64,000 nt of DNA from Hygrophila difformis (taxonomy: Eukaryota; Streptophyta; Magnoliopsida; Lamiales; Acanthaceae): NCBI GenBank assembly GCA_030278955.1, contig JAOANR010000002.1:23050057-23114056 (forward strand), given 5' to 3'. The notes below the pieces were generated by a model, which worked only from the letters and a program-made list of their open reading frames with translations, was not told the origin of the DNA and searched no databases. This document shows, piece after piece, positions 23,350 through 35,972 of this stretch. Made by a program: the position numbers and the translations under genes. Position 1 is the first letter of the stretch. The number at the start of each line of letters is the position of its first letter.

Positions 23350-23957
23350 ACAAACGAAACTTTTTTTGATAAATAAAAATAACGCTTTCGAAAATCCCCT
23401 TACGACTTGGTTAAAAACAAATTAGGGGGTGAGTGCTCTGCAGGGTGCCTTCCTAAATGCATCGTGCCTATATGGACGATGGTGTCATTTTTGAGAAACT
23501 GCGCCAAAATGGCGAAATACATAGGGCCTACACTCTCGGGAGTATCCGTATGGGTTTCCCGAGGCTCCGTAATGGTACTGGGTATGGCGGATACGGCTGC
23601 GGCCGCTGGACTACCGGCTAAACTTTGTTGCCCATTGCACTACAATCGTGGAATACTTGAAATACCTAATCTTGGAGTAGCGGGGAACTAAAAGACTTGA
23701 GATTACTTCTTTTTATTAAATTATGCTTTTAGATTATGTTCTGTATTTATTTTACCTTGCAAGCTATATTTATAATCCTATGGAATCCATGTCTTTTAAG
23801 TTATGCAATTTAATTATCATTAGTTAACCGGATTAAACTGTGGAATGTATGTAAACTTGTTGGAGGTAACTTGTTTTCTTTAAATTAATTAAAGGCTTTT
23901 AAACCCCATTATTGTAGGCTTGGGGTTAACTTACTCAGTATGTATATACTGACAACC
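23350..23957 (+). repeat. Element B 3' LTR, second piece
   Basis: After element C's duplication (23350-23354) the B LTR resumes exactly where it was broken, continuing through the GGGGTGAGTGCTCTGCAG module to TATACTGACAACC. CAACC at 23953-23957 is the target-site duplication of element A. A 94-codon frame here (23407-23691) also occurs in the 5' LTR but is LTR sequence, not a gene. Confidence 0.85.
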
Positions 23958-26574
23958 TGTAACACCCCGGATTTGATTTCCCAGGCCAGGGCATTACCGC
24001 CACACTTTTCTAAACAAGACCCGACCCAAGTCGAGCTCATCTAGAAAAATGCTAAGGCTAAGTTATATCAATTTTTCAAAACAATTTAAAAACCATTCAA
24101 TCATGCCCGAACTAAAATCAGAGTATCTCATGCATCACAGTAATAATCAGTGCGGAAGCTAAAAACAAATAAAAACGAGGGCCAAACATACGGCCAAAAC
24201 CAAAGTCCAAAGTCCAGTATCAAAGTCTAGTGCAGAAATTTAAAATAACAGTAAAATGCGACAAGTCTTTATTTTTTTGGAGAATCCCATCCCAATGCGC
24301 CATCACTTACTCTGCGAAAAATAGGAAATAACAATTTATCAGTACAAACGGTACTGAGTAAGTTAATGTATAGCATAACAAAATTTAAAGATTTAGAAGA
24401 GTAATGAAAAGTTAGGAATTTAATTTAACGAGCGAGTAAAAACAATTTACGGGGATTTCTTTTTACACTTTACCACACCAATGTTCATTTTGATCGAGGA
24501 CATCCAAAACATTACCCGCTTGGGCGCTTATGTCCACAAGCTGCCGGTATCGACGATCCAGGGCCTTAGCCGTTTTGGGATCAATTACCCGCTTGGGCAC
24601 TTATGTCCACAAGCCGACGGTATCCACAATGTGAGAGCAGCGGACCCTATACAGACACACTCCGGAGCCCTAGGTAACCCCTACGGATACACCTAGGAGT
24701 ATAGACTCATACAATCACGCAACATAATAATATTTCCTTGGCGCCGTTTTGGCCACCAAAAAGAGGGGGCGGCCCAACGAGCCCACGCCAAGTGCACTTA
24801 CCCTCCAAATTGAACATCTAACTCGATCAAAACTCACAAAGTTTCAAAAATCACATTTTAATCATTACAACATATATCTACATTTCCAGAATTCATAGGA
24901 TTCGTAAAAGAGTAGCAATCGACTCAATAACCACCGAAACGTACGAAACCAAATTTCACCGGTAAGACTACACTGTGGCAGTTTTCAAAATCGTATTAGG
25001 AAATGTAGTAAAACTTTGTGAAAAATTCTGAACATTTTACAGGTGCTAGGCGACATCAAAATAAACATTTTTCTCAGAAATAGGCCTTAGCAAATTCGGA
25101 CTCTAAGTTGCTCAAAAAAAATCATTTCAGAAACTTGTTTTCAAAAGGGTGCAAAGACCACTGTTCATCCGACCACAGCATACTTAAAAATCCATAACAA
25201 TTCGAAAGTTGATCCAAAAATTCTGAAATTTCACAGGAGTAAACTAGACACATAGATGAACAATTTTCATGAAGAAGTCGACCATCAAAAACGATCATAG
25301 CTAGGAGAAATATGAACTACAAAACTGAACATGCTAGAAATTTAAATCTGTCACCATGTGTAGCAGAAAATACCAGATCCGATTTCGTCGACCAAATCAA
25401 GTCCAAAAATTATGAAAATTTACAGAGGTCATCTCTAAAGTGTTAGGAACATTTTTCATTTAGACAAGTTCTTCCAAAAATGAACGGATCTAGGCGAGAA
25501 AAGCACAACAATAAAATCTACTCGGAAGAAACCCTAAAAGACAGATTTGGCACAAGATGAAAATCGAACCATATCTCAAAGAATACTCAACCAAACACTC
25601 TAAAAATTGATATGCACATCATTAACTTACTTCTCAAGAGTGTAGTGTCGAAATCCTCTTTGGTTGAACCCTCAAACTCGCCCGGGACAGCCTCAACCTC
25701 CAAGATCTACCGAACGAATCCTATTTTGAGGTGTTTGGATAAAAACTTGATGTTAGGGCCTAGAATCCGAAGTAAAGAACAAGGAATTGGTATAGCAACC
25801 TTACCTAGACGTAGGAGAAGAGATTGGAATGCTTCCAACTCATCCAAAAACTCAGGAACAAGAAGATCACTCTCAAAGAACTCTCAACTCTCCAAAGAAA
25901 TCTGATTTTCGGAATGGTGCAAATGGGGAGGTTTGGGGGTTGAATGAGGCTAATTAGGGCTGTGCTCCCACTTCCAAAGAGCTCATAATGGACCTAGGGA
26001 AAGTGGGGAATGAGTTAATGGTGGTCTACCTCGAAAATATGCAGCCATCACCCCTCCAAACTCAATCCATTCACCTAACACTACTTATCCAATAAGTTCA
26101 TGTATTTCTCATCACTTCCAGCAATGTAGGGCTTCTAGAAGCTTCTAGGTTCGTCCAATGGTGTCTCAATACATCCACAAACATCTGGGAAGAAGTTGGG
26201 ATAGATTCAAAGCATCCAAAATCGAACTAAATGCCACATTAAGCTTGAAACGCGTAGCAGCGTTTGAAACGCTGCTACTGAGGTGGTGGCGCGCTGGTGG
26301 CGCGCCACCGCGCGGCCACCGCGCCACCCCAGGCAGCGATTTTCTTCCCCTTTTTTTTTTTATTTTATAATATGATTTTTGATCTTTTAAAAATCATATT
26401 TGGATTATCCGATTGTTGGATACTCCGATAACTCTCTTCGAGTTACTATCGTCCGAAAATATTTAATTCCGCTCTCCCGGAATTATTTCGATTGCGATAG
26501 TTAAATCCAATTAATTAATTTAATTAATTAATTTTTCGGATTTAATACTCGATGTTGATTTCTCGGGTATTACA
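23958..26574 (-). repeat. Element A 3' LTR (left copy)
   Basis: On the minus strand it starts TGTAATACCCGAGAAATC and ends GGGGTGTTACA. It has two roughly 75-bp tandem units with a TACCCGCTTGGGC core (about 24513 and 24587). It also has a perfect 25-nt hairpin at 26254-26278 next to a GC-rich palindromic run to about 26335. The short frames at 24481, 25612 and 26158 recur in the other LTR and are not genes. Confidence 0.92.
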
Positions 26575-26587
26575 GTCTACCCTCCTT
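26575..26587 (-). promoter_or_regulatory. Element A polypurine tract
   Basis: On the minus strand AAGGAGGGTAGAC abuts the 3' LTR and is identical to B's tract at 15437-15449. Confidence 0.75.
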
Positions 26588-26738
26588 AGAAATCAACTTC
26601 GTCCTCGAAGTTGGGTCGCACTTCGGAAAGTTAATAATTGGCACAAAGAAATTATTGAGGCTCGCAATTTAAAATTCTTACCTCAGCTCGCGACGACTTT
26701 GTGCGGGGTGTCACATCCTCTCCCCCTTAGGATTGCAG

Positions 26739-29700
26739 TTATGCCCCCATAACTGCTCCTGAGTCGCTTCGGAAAAGGTTGGGATATCTCTGCTTCATAT
26801 CCGCTTCCAATTCCCACGTCGCTTCCTCGGTGCCATGATTCGACCATAGGATCTTCACCATCCTCACAGTCTTGTTTCTTGTGACCCTTTCCTTGACATC
26901 AAGTACCTCGATCGGATACTCCTCGTATGTCAGGTCGTCATCTAGCTCAATCACGTCGGGTTGCAACACGTGAGTTGGGTCGTGCACATATTTCTTCAGT
27001 TGAGAAACATGGAATACGTTGTGCACTCGCGACAACTCTGGTGGAAGTGCCAAACGATAAGCCAAGGTACCTACACGATCCAAAATCTCGTACGGACCAA
27101 TGTAGCGAGGACTTAGCTTCCCTCGTTTACCGAATCGCATCACCCCCTTCATGGGCGATACTTTCAGCATGACCTTGTCTCCCACCTCAAATTCTAACTC
27201 TTGCCGCCTAGTGTCGGCGTAGCTCTTCTGCCTATCTTGCGCGGCTTTCATTTTCTGTTGAACCACCTTGATCTTGCTATTCATATCCTCAATGAGCTGC
27301 GGTCCAACAGCTACCGAATCATCATCCTTCGTCCAGCACAACGGACTACGACACTTCCGTCCGTAAAGCGCTTCGAACGGTGCCATGCCTATGCTAGCGT
27401 GATGACTGTTGTTGTACGAGAATTCAATCAACGGCAAGTGGTCTTCCCAACTTCCCTTGAATTCGAGTACACACGCTCTCAGCATGTCCTCAAGCGTCTG
27501 AATCGTGCGCTCAGTCTGACCGTCCGTCATTGGATGAAAAGCTGTGCTCATCTTGATTTGGGTTCCTAAGGCTTCTTGTAGTTTAGTCCAGAAGTTGGAG
27601 ACGAATCTACTATCTCGGTCTGAGATAATATCGTGTGGTACTCCGTGCCTTCGGACCACATTCTCGACGTATGCCTTAGCTAGTTGATCCATCTACCAAT
27701 TTTCCTTCATTGGTATGAAAATGGCGGTCTTTGTTAACCGGTCAACTATTACCCAAATCTTATTCATTCCTCGGGGAGATCTTGGCAACCCCGAAACAAA
27801 ATCCATGGAGATGATGTCCCACTTCCAGCTTGGGATCTCCAATGGCTTTACCAATCCTAACGGTTTTTGCCTCACTGCCTTCACCTTCTGGCAGGTTATA
27901 CACTTGGCCACAAAGTCGGCAACATCCTTCTTCATCCGCGGCCACCAATAGATTTTCTTTAAGTCCTTGTACAACTTATCCCCACCAGGGTGGACTGAAT
28001 AAGGTGTACTGTGGCCTTCTTCCATGAGTTTTCTCTTCAATTCCTCGCACTTATGAGGAACGCACCATCTTCCTTTAAAACGAACACTTCCGTCTTCATG
28101 GATCGTGAATCCTACCGCCTTTCCTTCACTTATTTTTCCTTTGATCCTCTGGAGATTCTCGTCGTCCGGTTGGGCTTCTCGAATCTCGTCAAATACGGTA
28201 GATTCAACTGTTATGGCGTTCACTGTCTCCACCACGGTTCCGTAATGGACTAGTTCAGTATCTAACTTAGCTAGGTCCATATACAGTTCCGAAGGTAGAA
28301 TGAGCGTGTTTGCCGTGTGCCTCGTCTTGCGACTCAACGCATCCGCTACGACGTTTGCCTTGCCTTCATGGTAGGCTATATCCAGATCGTAATCCTTGAT
28401 CAGCTCGAGCCATCTCCTCTGCCTCATATTTAACTCTTTCTGAGTAAATATATACTTGAGGCTTTTGTGATCTGTAAACATCCGACAAGTTCGTCCATAT
28501 AGATAGTGTCGCCAGATTTTAAGAGCGAACACTACCGCTGCCAGTTCCAGATCATGTGTCGGGTAGTTTACCTCGTGCGTCTTGAGTTGCCTTGATGCAT
28601 AAGCAATCACTCTATGGTTTTGCATTAACACGCAACCGAGACCTTCCTTCGAGGCGTCGCTATACACCTCATAATCCTCAGTCTCTGATGGCAACGCTAA
28701 AACCGGCGCTGATGTGAGTCTCCCCATAAGCTCACGGAATGACTGTTCACACTCAGCTGTCCAATCAAACTTCAATCCTTTCTTCAGCAGTTGGGTCATC
28801 GGTCTCGCAATTTTAGAAAAGTCCTTCACGAACCTTCGGTAGTATCCGGCTAGACCTAGGAAACTTCTTACCTCGGTCTGGTTTGTTGGTGCCGGCCAAT
28901 CAGACACTGCTGATATCTTTGCCGGGTCGACTGATACTCCTTTAGCCGATACTATATGACCTAGAAAAGCGACTTCATTCTTCCAAAACTCGCACTTAGA
29001 CAGCTTCGCGTAGAGTTGATTCTTCCTCAAAAGTCCGAGTACTTGGTGCAAATGACTACTATGCTCTTCCTCATTCCTCGAGTAAACTAGGATGTCGTCG
29101 ATGAATACGACTACACATGTGTCTAGTAACTCTCGGAAAACGCTATTCATGAGGTTCATGAATACTGCGGGAGCATTAGTCAGACCGAAAGACATTACGG
29201 TGAATTCGTAGTGTCCATATCTTGTTCAGAATGCTGTCTTGGGTATATCGTTCTCGGCGATACGCAATTGGTGATATCCCGACCTTAGATCAACCTTTGA
29301 AAATACCGACGCTCCTTTCAGCTGATCGAAGAGATCTTCGATCCTAGGTAGCGGGTACTTGTTCTTAATCGTCACTTGATTAAGACCTCGGTAGTCGATG
29401 CACAATCGGAGTCCGCCGTCCTTCTTTTTCACGAACAGGACTGGAGCTCCCCATGGTGATGTGCTCGGCCGAATACATCCCTTAGATAACAACTCCTCTA
29501 GTTGTTCTTTCAGCTCCTTCATCTCAGCAGGCGCCATGCGATATGGTGCCTTTGACACCGGTTCGATTCCGGGCACGAGATCGATCGTGAACTCCACTTC
29601 TCGCTCAGGAGGCATTCCTGGGATATCTTCCGGGAAGACATCTGGGTATTCGTTCACGACGGGGATATTATCGATCTTGTTCTCCTCGCCTTCCAGATTA

Positions 29701-31403
29701 TGCACGTAGCACGCGTACAGTTGGTATCCCTTCTGCATGAGATTGCAGAACTTTAATGCATTTACTATCTTGGCACCCTTCTTCTGAGGCTGCATATAGT
29801 AAATGACCTTCTTTCCGCGACTCTTCGCCAACGAGATCTTCTGCTTCTGGCATTCGATGATAGCCTTGTACCTCGTCAACCAGTCCATTCCCAAAATGAT
29901 GTCGAAATCCTTAAGGTCAAATTCTATGAGATTCGCAAAGAATTCAGTGTTCTTGATTACTATCGGGATCCCATCGTATCGTTTGGAACACGATACTATC
30001 TTACCCGATGGTAATTGGATTCCTAAGTTAATGTTATTCGGCGCTGGTAGATCTAACGCAGATATAATTCTCGTGGAAATCAAAGAGCAACTCGCTCCTG
30101 AGTCAAATAAGACCTTGACAGGTACGCTTAAAGCAGTAAACGTACCTTCGATCACATCGCCTTGAGCAGCTAGGTCAGCTTGGTTTATCACGTTCAGGCG
30201 TCCTACTGGCCTCCCTTGATTCCCATGCTGGTTTGGATTCTGAGGTGGCCTCTGTGCCTGCGGGAATCTCTGCCCTTGGTTGTCCTGCTGGTTTAGCCCG
30301 GTTGGCCTGTTGCCCTGAGGACGGTTTATCAGGTCCAACCTCTTGTCAATGCGGTCCTCCCTCGTCCGGCATTCCTTCTTCATGTGACCTTCTCGGCCAC
30401 ACCGGTAGCAATGCCCCGGTATTGGGCATTCACGCACCAAGTGCGGAATGTTGCATTCCCGGCATCTGGGTATGAAGGCGCCCTGGTTATCCGGCCTCCA
30501 ACCTCCTTGGCCTCCTCGGTTGAGCTCTCTGTTGTCCGGCTTCCTTTGACCATCATTCCTTCCTTGGTCATTCCCCCTTCTGAAGTGATTTCCAGAGTTG
30601 TTGTTCCGGTTCTTCTTATCGAAATTGTTTAGGCCCTTACTCGCCTCTCCATGATCCTTGCGCTTCAGCTGCTGTACTCGTGCAATTGCCACTGCACGAT
30701 CGTAAACAGCTTGCAGAGTAGTGTGCTGTCCGCCAACCAAGATCTCTCTGATGCTGAGATTCAGCCCCATCTCGAATTTCTGGGCTTTATCAGCATCGGT
30801 TGGTACCAGCCTTGGAGCGAATCGGACGAGCTCTTTAAACTTCGCATAGTATTCTTGAACTGTCTGGGTGCCTTGTCGGAGATTTATGAATTCCTCATAC
30901 TTAGCAGTCTTTATGCTGAGGGGATAGAACCTTTCCCTCATCATCTCCTTAAACTCTTCCCAGAAGTAGGCATGTTCACCATCAGCAAGTCCTTCTTGGT
31001 GGTTTTGCCACCACTCGTCAGCTTCTCCTCTCAGGTAGTACACAGCCACACCAACCTTTTCATTCGCGGGACACCTGATGGCAGTAAGCAGTTTGTCAAA
31101 GGTCCTTAGCCAATCCTCCAACTTCGCGGGATCCTCCTGTCCCTCGTAATGAGGCGGCTGGTAAGGGTTTACCATCGCCAGATAATTTATCCGAGCTGCT
31201 GGGGGTGGTACTGCTGCTTGAGCTCGGTTGACTTCAGCGTTTCCTAGAGCAACGAGGACTTGCTCAACTGTCCTCAACCTCTCATCAAGTGCGTTGGGAA
31301 CAGGGTTAGCTTGAACTCCCGGATTCGGCGGGTTCGCATCCGCTGGAGCATTAACGTTCTCATTCACTGGGATCTCAGCTCTAGGTCTCCCTCTGGGCGG
31401 CAT
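26739..31403 (-). pseudogene. Element A gag-pol polyprotein with two in-frame stops
   Basis: A single frame of about 1,550 codons from the ATG at 31403 ([10 protein letters not shown]; an earlier ATG at 31460 is less likely) to 26739 encodes a Tekay-type polyprotein. In order it has gag with two zinc knuckles (near residues 314-326 and 332-345, the latter [14 protein letters not shown]), aspartic protease (FDSGAS near 434), RT (FIDD near 767-770) and RNase H (YSDAS near 916). Integrase follows with an HHCC finger and catalytic core, then a chromodomain-like tail. The frame is broken by TGA at 29226-29228, within the RT, and TAG at 27693-27695, within the integrase core. No frameshift is seen. 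The near-identical LTRs say these breaks are recent. Confidence 0.92.
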
Positions 31404-31732
31404 TCTGATGATCAAGCACGCAGAGGTTAGATTCGCGGTTAGATGAAAGTTAATAGTCAAGTTAGACTATGGTTAGAACTCAATCTCATAGGTTCTAAGT
31501 GCTAAAGACCACTGAAATGGGCAAGAAAGGAAAGAGAAAACTAAATACGAAATTCCACTAGATGATAACGATTTAATAACAAGGCTACTACATCAAATAC
31601 TACTAGGTCACCACTACATAAAATGTGGTACCACCAAGATAATCAATATGCGATAATAATAGGTACGGAAATGGTAGGAAACTAGTAGCGAAAAGCGGTA
31701 AAAGTCCATCAAGATAGAACGCATGATAAAGT

Positions 31733-32194
31733 CTAGATCAGGTAGTCGGGAGAATAGCCGAGCATCCGGCGATCAGCCTCGATCTCCTCGTCGGTATCAA
31801 GAGGCAGTGGAGGGTTCTCCACAACCTCCTCGGGGTCCTCTTCTTCCTCCTCAACGTTGATGAACTCATCGGGGTCAAACTCTTCCTCCTCTTCCATCTC
31901 TGGCTTGGGGTTAAGCTGGTTTTGCAGCCCAACAATGACTTCCTCCAACGCAAAGATGCGTCCCTGTAGCATATGCACGAGGTGTCTGCAATCCTCGAAC
32001 TCGGCTGCAAGAGCATCGTGGCGAGCAGCCATCTGGGTACTCCTAATGGTCATAGCTTCCATCCTCTCCTCTATAGCCACAATCCTATTTCTATCGTTAG
32101 CGGCGTCCCTAGAGATATGGCGAAGTTCGTGCGTGATATCCGACATGGAGCACAATAAACGCATGATGGAATCTTGTAACCTCGGGTCGGCCAT
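31733..32194 (-). CDS. Element A accessory 5' ORF: coiled-coil acidic protein
   Basis: This 153-residue ORF starts about 250 nt after the primer-binding site and ends 330 nt before the gag ATG, so it is a separate upstream gene. Residues about 10-95 are a strong heptad pattern (RIVAIEERMEAM, then AAEFEDCRHLVHMLQGRIFA). Residues 98-125 are very rich in Glu/Asp and the tail is proline/acidic. It has no enzymatic motif. Element B has a counterpart at 11268-11762 with the same layout. Such an extra 5' ORF is not part of the standard Tekay gene set as I know it. Expression could be from the full-length transcript, with gag reached by reinitiation, leaky scanning or splicing; none can be decided here. 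Confidence 0.65.
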   Translation of the reverse strand: MADPRLQDSIMRLLCSMSDITHELRHISRDAANDRNRIVAIEERMEAMTIRSTQMAARHDALAAEFEDCRHLVHMLQGRIFALEEVIVGLQNQLNPKPEMEEEEEFDPDEFINVEEEEEDPEEVVENPPLPLDTDEEIEADRRMLGYSPDYLI

Positions 32195-32441
32195 CTAATC
32201 ATGCAAATTTTACATTAAGCGATATGCCACACATGAAAATAATTTGTTAATGCACATGCTACCCCCCAAAATTAGTACTAAGTTTTTAAGACTTGTCGAA
32301 TTTGCAAGATATACTTTTCCATGGGTTTCAAAAAATAAAATTCCCTTTTTCCATGGAAATAATACTCAAAATGCTTAAAAATAGTATTAAATAATTTGGG
32401 CCTCTATAGTGGGCCGAAAAATAATAGCTTTAAAATTTTCG

Positions 32442-32454
32442 GGCTCTGATACCA
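32442..32454 (-). promoter_or_regulatory. Element A primer-binding site (tRNA-iMet type)
   Basis: TGGTATCAGAGCC on the minus strand, three bases inside the 5' LTR, is the same site and spacing as in element B. Confidence 0.92.
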
Positions 32455-32457
32455 CTT

Positions 32458-35075
32458 TGTAACACCCCGGATTTGATTTCCCAGGCCAGGGCATTACCGC
32501 CACACTTTTCTAAACAAGACCCGACCCAAGTCGAGCTCATCTAGAAAAATGCTAAGGCTAAGTTATATCAATTTTTCAAAACAATTTAAAAACCATTCAA
32601 TCATGCCCGAACTAAAATCAGAGTATCTCATGCATCACAGTAATAATCAGTGCGGAAGCTAAAAACAAATAAAAACGAGGGCCAAACATACGGCCAAAAC
32701 CAAAGTCCAAAGTCCAGTATCAAAGTCTAGTGCAGAAATTTAAAATAACAGTAAAATGCGACAAGTCTTTATTTTTTTGGAGAATCCCATCCCAATGCGC
32801 CATCACTTACTCTGCGAAAAATAGGAAATAACAATTTATCAGTACAAACGGTACTGAGTAAGTTAATGTATAGCATAACAAAATTTAAAGATTTAGAAGA
32901 GTAATGAAAAGTTAGGAATTTAATTTAACGAGCGAGTAAAAACAATTTACGGGGATTTCTTTTTACACTTTACCACACCAATGTTCATTTTGATCGAGGA
33001 CATCCAAAACATTACCCGCTTGGGCGCTTATGTCCACAAGCTGCCGGTATCGACGATCCAGGGCCTTAGCCATTTTGGGATCAATTACCCGCTTGGGCAC
33101 TTATGTCCACAAGCCGACGGTATCCACAATGTGAGAGCAGCGGACCCTATACAGACACACTCCGGAGCCCTAGGTAACCCCTACGGATACACCTAGGAGT
33201 ATAGACTCATACAATCACGCAACATAATAATATTTCCTTGGCGCCGTTTTGGCCACCAAAAAGAGGGGGCGGCCCAACGAGCCCACGCCAAGTGCACTTA
33301 CCCTCCAAATTGAACATCTAACTCGATCAAAACTCACAAAGTTTCAAAAATCACATTTTAATCATTACAACATATATCTACATTTCCAGAATTCATAGGA
33401 TTCGTAAAAGAGTAGCAATCGACTCAATAACCACCGAAACGTACGAAACCAAATTTCACCGGTAAGACTACACTGTGGCAGTTTTCAAAATCGTATTAGG
33501 AAATGTAGTAAAACTTTGTGAAAAATTCTGAACATTTTACAGGTGCTAGGCGACATCAAAATAAACATTTTTCTCAGAAATAGGCCTTAGCAAATTCGGA
33601 CTCTAAGTTGCTCAAAAAAAATCATTTCAGAAACTTGTTTTCAAAAGGGTGCAAAGACCACTGTTCATCCGACCACAGCTTACTTAAAAATCCATAACAA
33701 TTCGAAAGTTGATCCAAAAATTCTGAAATTTCACAGGAGTAAACTAGACACATAGATGAACAATTTTCATGAAGAAGTCGACCATCAAAAACGATCATAG
33801 CTAGGAGAAATATGAACTACAAAACTGAACATGCTAGAAATTTAAATCTGTCACCATGTGTAGCAGAAAATACCAGATCCGATTTCGTCGACCAAATCAA
33901 GTCCAAAAATTATGCAAATTTACAGAGGTCATCTCTAAAGTGTTAGGAACATTTTTCATTTAGACAAGTTCTTCCAAAAATGAACGGATCTAGGCGAGAA
34001 AAGCACAACAATAAAATCTACTCGGAAGAAACCCTAAAAGACAGATTTGGCACAAGATGAAAATCGAATCATATCTCAAAGAATACTCAACCAAACACTC
34101 TAAAAATTGATATGCACATCATTAACTTACTTCTCAAGAGTGTAGTGTCGAAATCCTCTTTGGTTGAACCCTCAAACTCGCCCGGGACAGCCTCAACCTC
34201 CAAGATCTACCGAACGAATCCTATTTTGAGGTGTTTGGATAAAAACTTGATGTTAGGGCCTAGAATCCGAAGTAAAGAACAAGGAATTGGTATAGCAACC
34301 TTACCTAGACGTAGGAGAAGAGATTGGAATGCTTCCAACTCATCCAAAAACTCAGGAACAAGAAGATCACTCTCAAAGAACTCTCAACTCTCCAAAGAAA
34401 TCTGATTTTCGGAATGGTGCAAATGGGGAGGTTTGGGGGTTGAATGAGGCTAATTAGGGCTGTGCTCCCACTTCCAAAGAGCTCATAATGGACCTAGGGA
34501 AAGTGGGGAATGAGTTAATGGTGGTCTACCTCGAAAATATGCAGCCATCACCCCTCCAAACTCAATCCATTCACCTAACACTACTTATCCAATAAGTTCA
34601 TGTATTTCTCATCACTTCCAGCAATGTAGGGCTTCTAGAAGCTTCTAGGTTCGTCCAATGGTGTCTCAATACATCCACAAATATCTGGGAAGAAGTTGGG
34701 ATAGATTCAAAGCATCCAAAATCGAACTAAATGCCACATTAAGCTTGAAACGCGTAGCAGCGTTTGAAACGCTGCTACTGAGGTGGTGGCGCGCTGGTGG
34801 CGCGCCACCGCGCGGCCACCGCGCCACCCCAGGCAGCGATTTTCTTCCCCTTTTTTTTTTTTATGTTATAATATGATTTTTGATCTTTTAAAAATCATAT
34901 TTGGATTATCCGATTGTTGGATACTCCGATAACTCTCTTCGAGTTACTATCGTCCGAAAATATTTAATTCCGCTCTCCCGGAATTATTTCGATTGCGATA
35001 GTTAAATCCAATTAATTAATTTAATTAATTAATTTTTCGGATTTAATACTCGATGTTGATTTCTCGGGTATTACA
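32458..35075 (-). repeat. Element A 5' LTR (right copy)
   Basis: Nearly identical to 23958-26574. Differences seen by eye include single bases near 33071, 33680, 33915, 34069 and 34681 and the T-run near 34850. The 25-nt hairpin recurs at 34754-34778. Confidence 0.92.
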
Positions 35076-35440
35076 CAACCATTGTACTTTTCTTTTCTTT
35101 CAGGGTACGGAGAATATGCATGAGCATAAGCATGCATGGGCGATTTTTTTTGGGGAAACATTATTTATTTCTTTTCCGCTTATACACATGACTTGCATAC
35201 GGGCCTGTTTAACCCGTGTTCTGGCCATGTTGGTCCTATTTACATTTCCGCTGCTATTTAAATTAATAATGCATGTGAATAACTCTGATATTTTAAATTT
35301 ATATTTTTGTGGGCTTGTTTGAATGTAGTTTCTGAAAAACCATAGCTTGCATCTCTCTAGCAAACTCGAAGAAGTCGTGTCTTGCTAGGGAGGTGTGGCG
35401 GTGACATCCCGGCCTGGGTTATCAAAACCGGGGTGTTACA
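35076..35440 (+). repeat. Element B 3' LTR, third piece
   Basis: After A's duplication the B LTR resumes (ATTGTACTTTTCTTTTC..) and ends GGGGTGTTACA at 35440, followed by B's duplication TTACC. It matches 10426-10783 of the 5' LTR. Confidence 0.88.
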
Positions 35441-35775
35441 TTACCAGGAATCTAAGATTGCTAGAAATATGATATTACCAGGAATCTTATTTTTTGTCAT
35501 TTTAAGGTTTCTGCGTTTGGTTGAGTTGGGAATCTTAGATTTCCAATTCAAACTAATTTACAATAATGCCCCTATTTTTAAATTAAAAATTATTATAAAT
35601 TTAACGTTTTACTAAATAATAGAAAATATTTAAACACAAATTTTTATTTAAAACATAGAAAATATTTATATATAGTATATGATAATTATTAGTATCTTTT
35701 AGCTGAATAAATATTAATTTAGTATATCTAAGTTATTAAGAGAGTGTTTGGATAAACTGCAAGAAAATGAATTAT

Positions 35776-35872
35776 CTGATTATTGTATTTTCAAAACGCA
35801 AATAATTAATTTAACCACTAAAAAATAGTGCTGCAAACCTGATTATTTGCATTTTGAAAATGCAATAATCAG
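35776..35872. repeat. 31-bp inverted repeat hairpin (MITE-like)
   Basis: The arm 35776-35806 pairs with 35842-35872 with two mismatches, separated by 35 bp. Pairing extends weakly beyond both arms. The two arms are AT-rich and carry the word CTGATTATTG and its complement. It looks like the core of a fold-back MITE. I found no certain terminal duplication. Confidence 0.55.
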
Positions 35873-35972
35873 GTAATCTATCTCATATCGTTCATCGAAA
35901 CATCCATTAGGCACTAAGTATTATTTCATTTAAATGAATAAGTTGAAAATAAAAATATTTGATAGCTATTGA

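Larger units (their letters stand above)
23958..35075 (-). mobile_element. Element A: full-length young Tekay-type Ty3-gypsy retrotransposon
   Basis: A is complete: two LTRs (23958-26574 and 32458-35075), tRNA-iMet primer-binding site, accessory ORF, gag-pol and polypurine tract, flanked by CAACC at 23953-23957 and 35076-35080. Its LTRs of 2617 and 2618 bp differ by only about six substitutions and one T-run length change that I could find, implying a recent insertion. Two in-frame stops in pol make this copy non-autonomous. It sits in the 3' LTR of element B in opposite orientation. Confidence 0.95.
8259..35440 (+). mobile_element. Element B: Tekay/Del-type Ty3-gypsy retrotransposon, rearranged and split
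   Basis: B begins TGTAATACCC at 8259 and ends GGGGTGTTACA at 35440, flanked by a 5-bp duplication TTACC (8254-8258 and 35441-35445). Its parts are 5' LTR 8259-10783, internal region 10784-15449, and a 3' LTR in three pieces: 15450-16991, 23355-23957 and 35081-35440. These pieces total about 2.5 kb, matching the 5' LTR. Elements C (with D) and A interrupt the 3' LTR. The integrase with a C-terminal chromodomain-like part and long LTRs point to the Tekay/Del chromovirus lineage. The two LTRs differ by several percent by eye plus a deletion near 15815, so B is clearly older than A. Confidence 0.85.

Noticed and set aside
24481..26370. ORFs of 70-97 aa that recur at 32981-34876
   Set aside because: They lie in element A's two LTRs and are duplicated only because the LTRs are identical.
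27715..28253. Plus-strand ORFs opposite element A pol
   Set aside because: Antisense shadows of the strong minus-strand polyprotein frame.
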